A stretch of 5,682 nucleotides of DNA. It comes from Dehalococcoidia bacterium. Lineage in GTDB: Bacteria > Chloroflexota > Dehalococcoidia > SZUA-161. The stretch spans positions 2,086,083 through 2,091,764 of the forward strand of contig CP070819.1 in NCBI GenBank assembly GCA_020344295.1, read 5' to 3'. Below the pieces are notes generated by a model. It was not told the DNA's origin, did not search any database, and was given only the letters and a program-made list of their open reading frames with translations. Numbering within the stretch: position 1 is the first letter of the stretch; every line of letters starts with the position of its first letter. Below are positions 5,613 to 5,682 of this stretch, piece by piece. Position numbers and translations under genes: made by a program.

Positions 5613-5635
5613 CAGGGTGGACTTGGTCCACCCTG
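5613..5635 (-). terminator. Strong rho-independent terminator for a minus-strand gene entering from the right
   Basis: CAGGGTGGAC (5613-5622) and GTCCACCCTG (5626-5635) form a perfect 10-bp GC-rich stem with a three-base loop. On the minus strand the stem is followed by CTTTTATTTATG, a good T-rich tail (complement of 5601-5612). On the plus strand there is no T tract right after it. It therefore most likely terminates a minus-strand transcript coming from beyond the right edge. The remaining sequence between here and the exosortase start (5509-5612) shows no gene. Confidence 0.75.
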
Positions 5636-5646
5636 GAAAGATGTGC

Positions 5647-5682
5647 TTAGCCTGTTTTATTGTCCCCGAAGTATGAGCCTTC
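5647..5682 (-). CDS. Possible C-terminal end of a minus-strand gene (partial)
   Basis: Reading in from the right edge on the minus strand, one frame gives EGSYFGDNKTG and then TAA (complement of 5647-5649), 11 bases before the strong minus-strand terminator. That spacing is what the end of a gene would show. A second frame stops at 5657-5659, so the frame choice is not certain, and the fragment is too short to identify. Confidence 0.25.
   Translation of the reverse strand, partial: EGSYFGDNKTG

Overview
The window reads as bacterial chromosomal DNA of roughly balanced base composition, with short intergenic gaps, Shine-Dalgarno sites, frequent TTG/GTG starts, sigma70-type promoter elements and a lipobox lipoprotein. 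The gene mix (a MarR regulator, a TM1367-type cyclophilin-fold protein, a CX4CX2C radical SAM protein, a bacterial/archaeal-type sirtuin and an exosortase-like membrane protease) would suit an anaerobe such as a Dehalococcoidia-type Chloroflexota. That placement is a guess from gene style; there is no rRNA or other marker here.

Layout. (1) 57-629: a near-consensus promoter drives a MarR-family regulator, which is followed by a hairpin terminator (671-709). (2) 630-959: no convincing gene. It holds the terminator, a possible decayed coding remnant (717-842) and a promoter candidate with a perfect TTGACA box (829-857). (3) 960-1376: a small secreted lipoprotein with a BP74-related domain. (4) 1434-4797: a tight same-strand cluster of an FAH-family hydrolase, cutA, a cyclophilin-like fold protein, a radical SAM protein and a sirtuin. 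Several of these genes overlap or nearly abut, so they look co-transcribed. (5) 4855-5508, minus strand: an exosortase/archaeosortase-family membrane protein that converges on the sirtuin. (6) 5509-5682: intergenic, with a strong hairpin (5613-5635) placed to terminate a minus-strand gene that enters from the right.

The most notable observation is that cutA carries an in-frame TAA at codon 48 (2406-2408). The remaining 61 codons are intact and well conserved, so this is a fresh nonsense mutation, a base-call error or read-through, and not an old pseudogene. The exosortase-like protein keeps the Cys/Arg/His catalytic residues but has an ACLGG variant of the Cys motif, and no sorting substrate is visible nearby. 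The clustered enzymes do not form a pathway I recognise. I see no CRISPR array, tRNA, rRNA or insertion sequence.
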